Shown here piece after piece: positions 63,563-64,000 of a stretch of DNA of 64,000 bases. The notes under the pieces were generated by a model, which worked only from the letters and a program-made list of their open reading frames with translations, did not search any database and was not told the DNA's origin. The position numbers and the translations under genes were made by a program. Location: positions 41,427 through 105,426 of the forward strand of contig DASWWX010000011.1 of the NCBI GenBank assembly GCA_036405815.1. The letters are read 5' to 3'. The stretch comes from Solimonas sp036405815 (lineage in GTDB: Bacteria > Pseudomonadota > Gammaproteobacteria > Nevskiales > Nevskiaceae). Numbering within the stretch: position 1 is the stretch's first letter; each line of letters opens with the position of its first letter.

Positions 63563-63589
63563 CCGAGTATTTTCCGAGCGTCTATTCGG
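63563..63589. promoter_or_regulatory. candidate TetR operator between TetR and cytochrome genes
   Basis: Imperfect inverted repeat CCGAGTA-N13-TATTCGG, 33 bp from the TetR start and about 100 bp before the cytochrome start. Position and symmetry fit autoregulation of the divergent pair. No other evidence. Confidence 0.35.
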
Positions 63590-63688
63590 TTTAGGGTTAT
63601 ACCTCAAGCAAGGCATCGCGGCGCAAGACCGCGAGGAATCCAGCGGCGCGCGGTCTGGACCGCGGCGTGTGCGAGAGAGGTTGCGACG

Positions 63689-64000
63689 ATGAAGAACCGG
63701 ATCGAAGGCGCGTGGCGGCGGCGGTGGGCCGCGAGTGCGATGGCCCTGCTGCTGAGCGCCTGCGCGGGCGACTACAGCGGTGAATCGGGTGGCGGCGGTG
63801 GTGGCCCGACGCCGGGCGGTGGTGGCAACTTCAGCAACGTCGAAAGCTTCTACAAGGCGCGGGTGGAACCGCGCATCGCGTTCTGCCGCACCTGCCATGT
63901 CCCGGATGGCGTGGCCAACGTCGACGATGGACGGCTGTTCATGCTCGGCGCCCATCCGGGCAACGACCTGGCGGCATTAAGAGCCTCCTGGGAAGCCCTG
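63689..64000 (+). CDS. haem c-type lipoprotein, paralogue of the 911-residue protein (3' end outside window)
   Basis: First 104 codons, open to the window edge. Layout and sequence repeat the upstream copy: LLLSACAGDYSGE lipobox region, Gly-rich GGGGGGPTPGGGGNF linker, then RIAFCRTCHVPDGVA with the first haem motif and ALRASWEAL. GAGAGAGG lies before the ATG. Indicates a second, independently regulated copy (next to TetR rather than AraC). Full length and number of haems unknown. Confidence 0.85.
   Translation, partial: MKNRIEGAWRRRWAASAMALLLSACAGDYSGESGGGGGGPTPGGGGNFSNVESFYKARVEPRIAFCRTCHVPDGVANVDDGRLFMLGAHPGNDLAALRASWEAL

Overview
The window is a chromosomal segment of a high-G+C (about two thirds by eye) Gram-negative bacterium and includes the replication origin region. 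The order mnmE-yidC-yidD-rnpA-rpmH-dnaA-dnaN-recF-gyrB, the GyrB length (829 aa, fitting the long form with an insert in the TOPRIM half), the homodimeric aceE/aceF pyruvate dehydrogenase genes, and many lipoprotein and outer-membrane genes point to a gammaproteobacterium. A Nevskiales/Xanthomonadales-like lineage is my inference; no rRNA or tRNA was seen to test it. There is no prophage, insertion sequence or CRISPR array, and no gene-free stretch exceeds about 260 bases.

Layout. 1-2.9 kb: end of an RND efflux permease, its adaptor and a SIMPL-domain protein. 3.1-4.8 kb: purE-purK. 4.8-6.6 kb: DegV-family and SDR genes. 6.6-13.0 kb, leftward: gyrB, recF, dnaN, dnaA. 13.2-17.1 kb, rightward: rpmH, rnpA, yidD, yidC, mnmE. 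Transcription diverges from the origin region. A candidate oriC (AT-rich tract with DnaA boxes) lies between dnaA and dnaN, a further perfect DnaA box lies upstream of dnaA, and two perfect parS sites for ParB lie inside recF. 17-24 kb: Kef-type antiporter, thioesterase, hydrolase, NUDIX, CoA-transferase and LysR genes. 24-29.8 kb: aceE, aceF and an unusual DNA glycosylase joined in frame to a histone H1-like Lys/Ala/Pro tail. 30-43 kb: small enzymes, M1 and DUF885 peptidases, a YceI/YceI/cytochrome b561 group, CorC/HlyC-type and AbgT transporters, PhzF. 43-54.5 kb: alkyltransferase-like protein, MliC-type lipoprotein, a SugE guanidinium exporter under a two-hairpin ACGA element that looks like a guanidine-II riboswitch, NlpC/P60, M13 peptidase, methionine sulfoxide reductases and a glycosyltransferase. 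54.5-55.3 kb: a low-G+C orphan gene, probably acquired.

55.3-64 kb is the most unusual part: an AraC regulator, a 911-residue lipoprotein with three CxxCH haem motifs, then thioredoxin, a DUF4266-type mini-lipoprotein, a DUF3570-type outer-membrane protein, an ApbE flavin transferase, a DUF486 membrane protein and a TetR regulator, and finally the start of a second haem lipoprotein whose first 100 residues match the first. This looks like an envelope redox cluster combining c-type haems, a thiol oxidoreductase and covalent flavin attachment. The DUF3570 protein carries two SGAS motifs resembling ApbE acceptor sites. Its substrate is unknown; a RoxA/RoxB-like oxidative role is one option.
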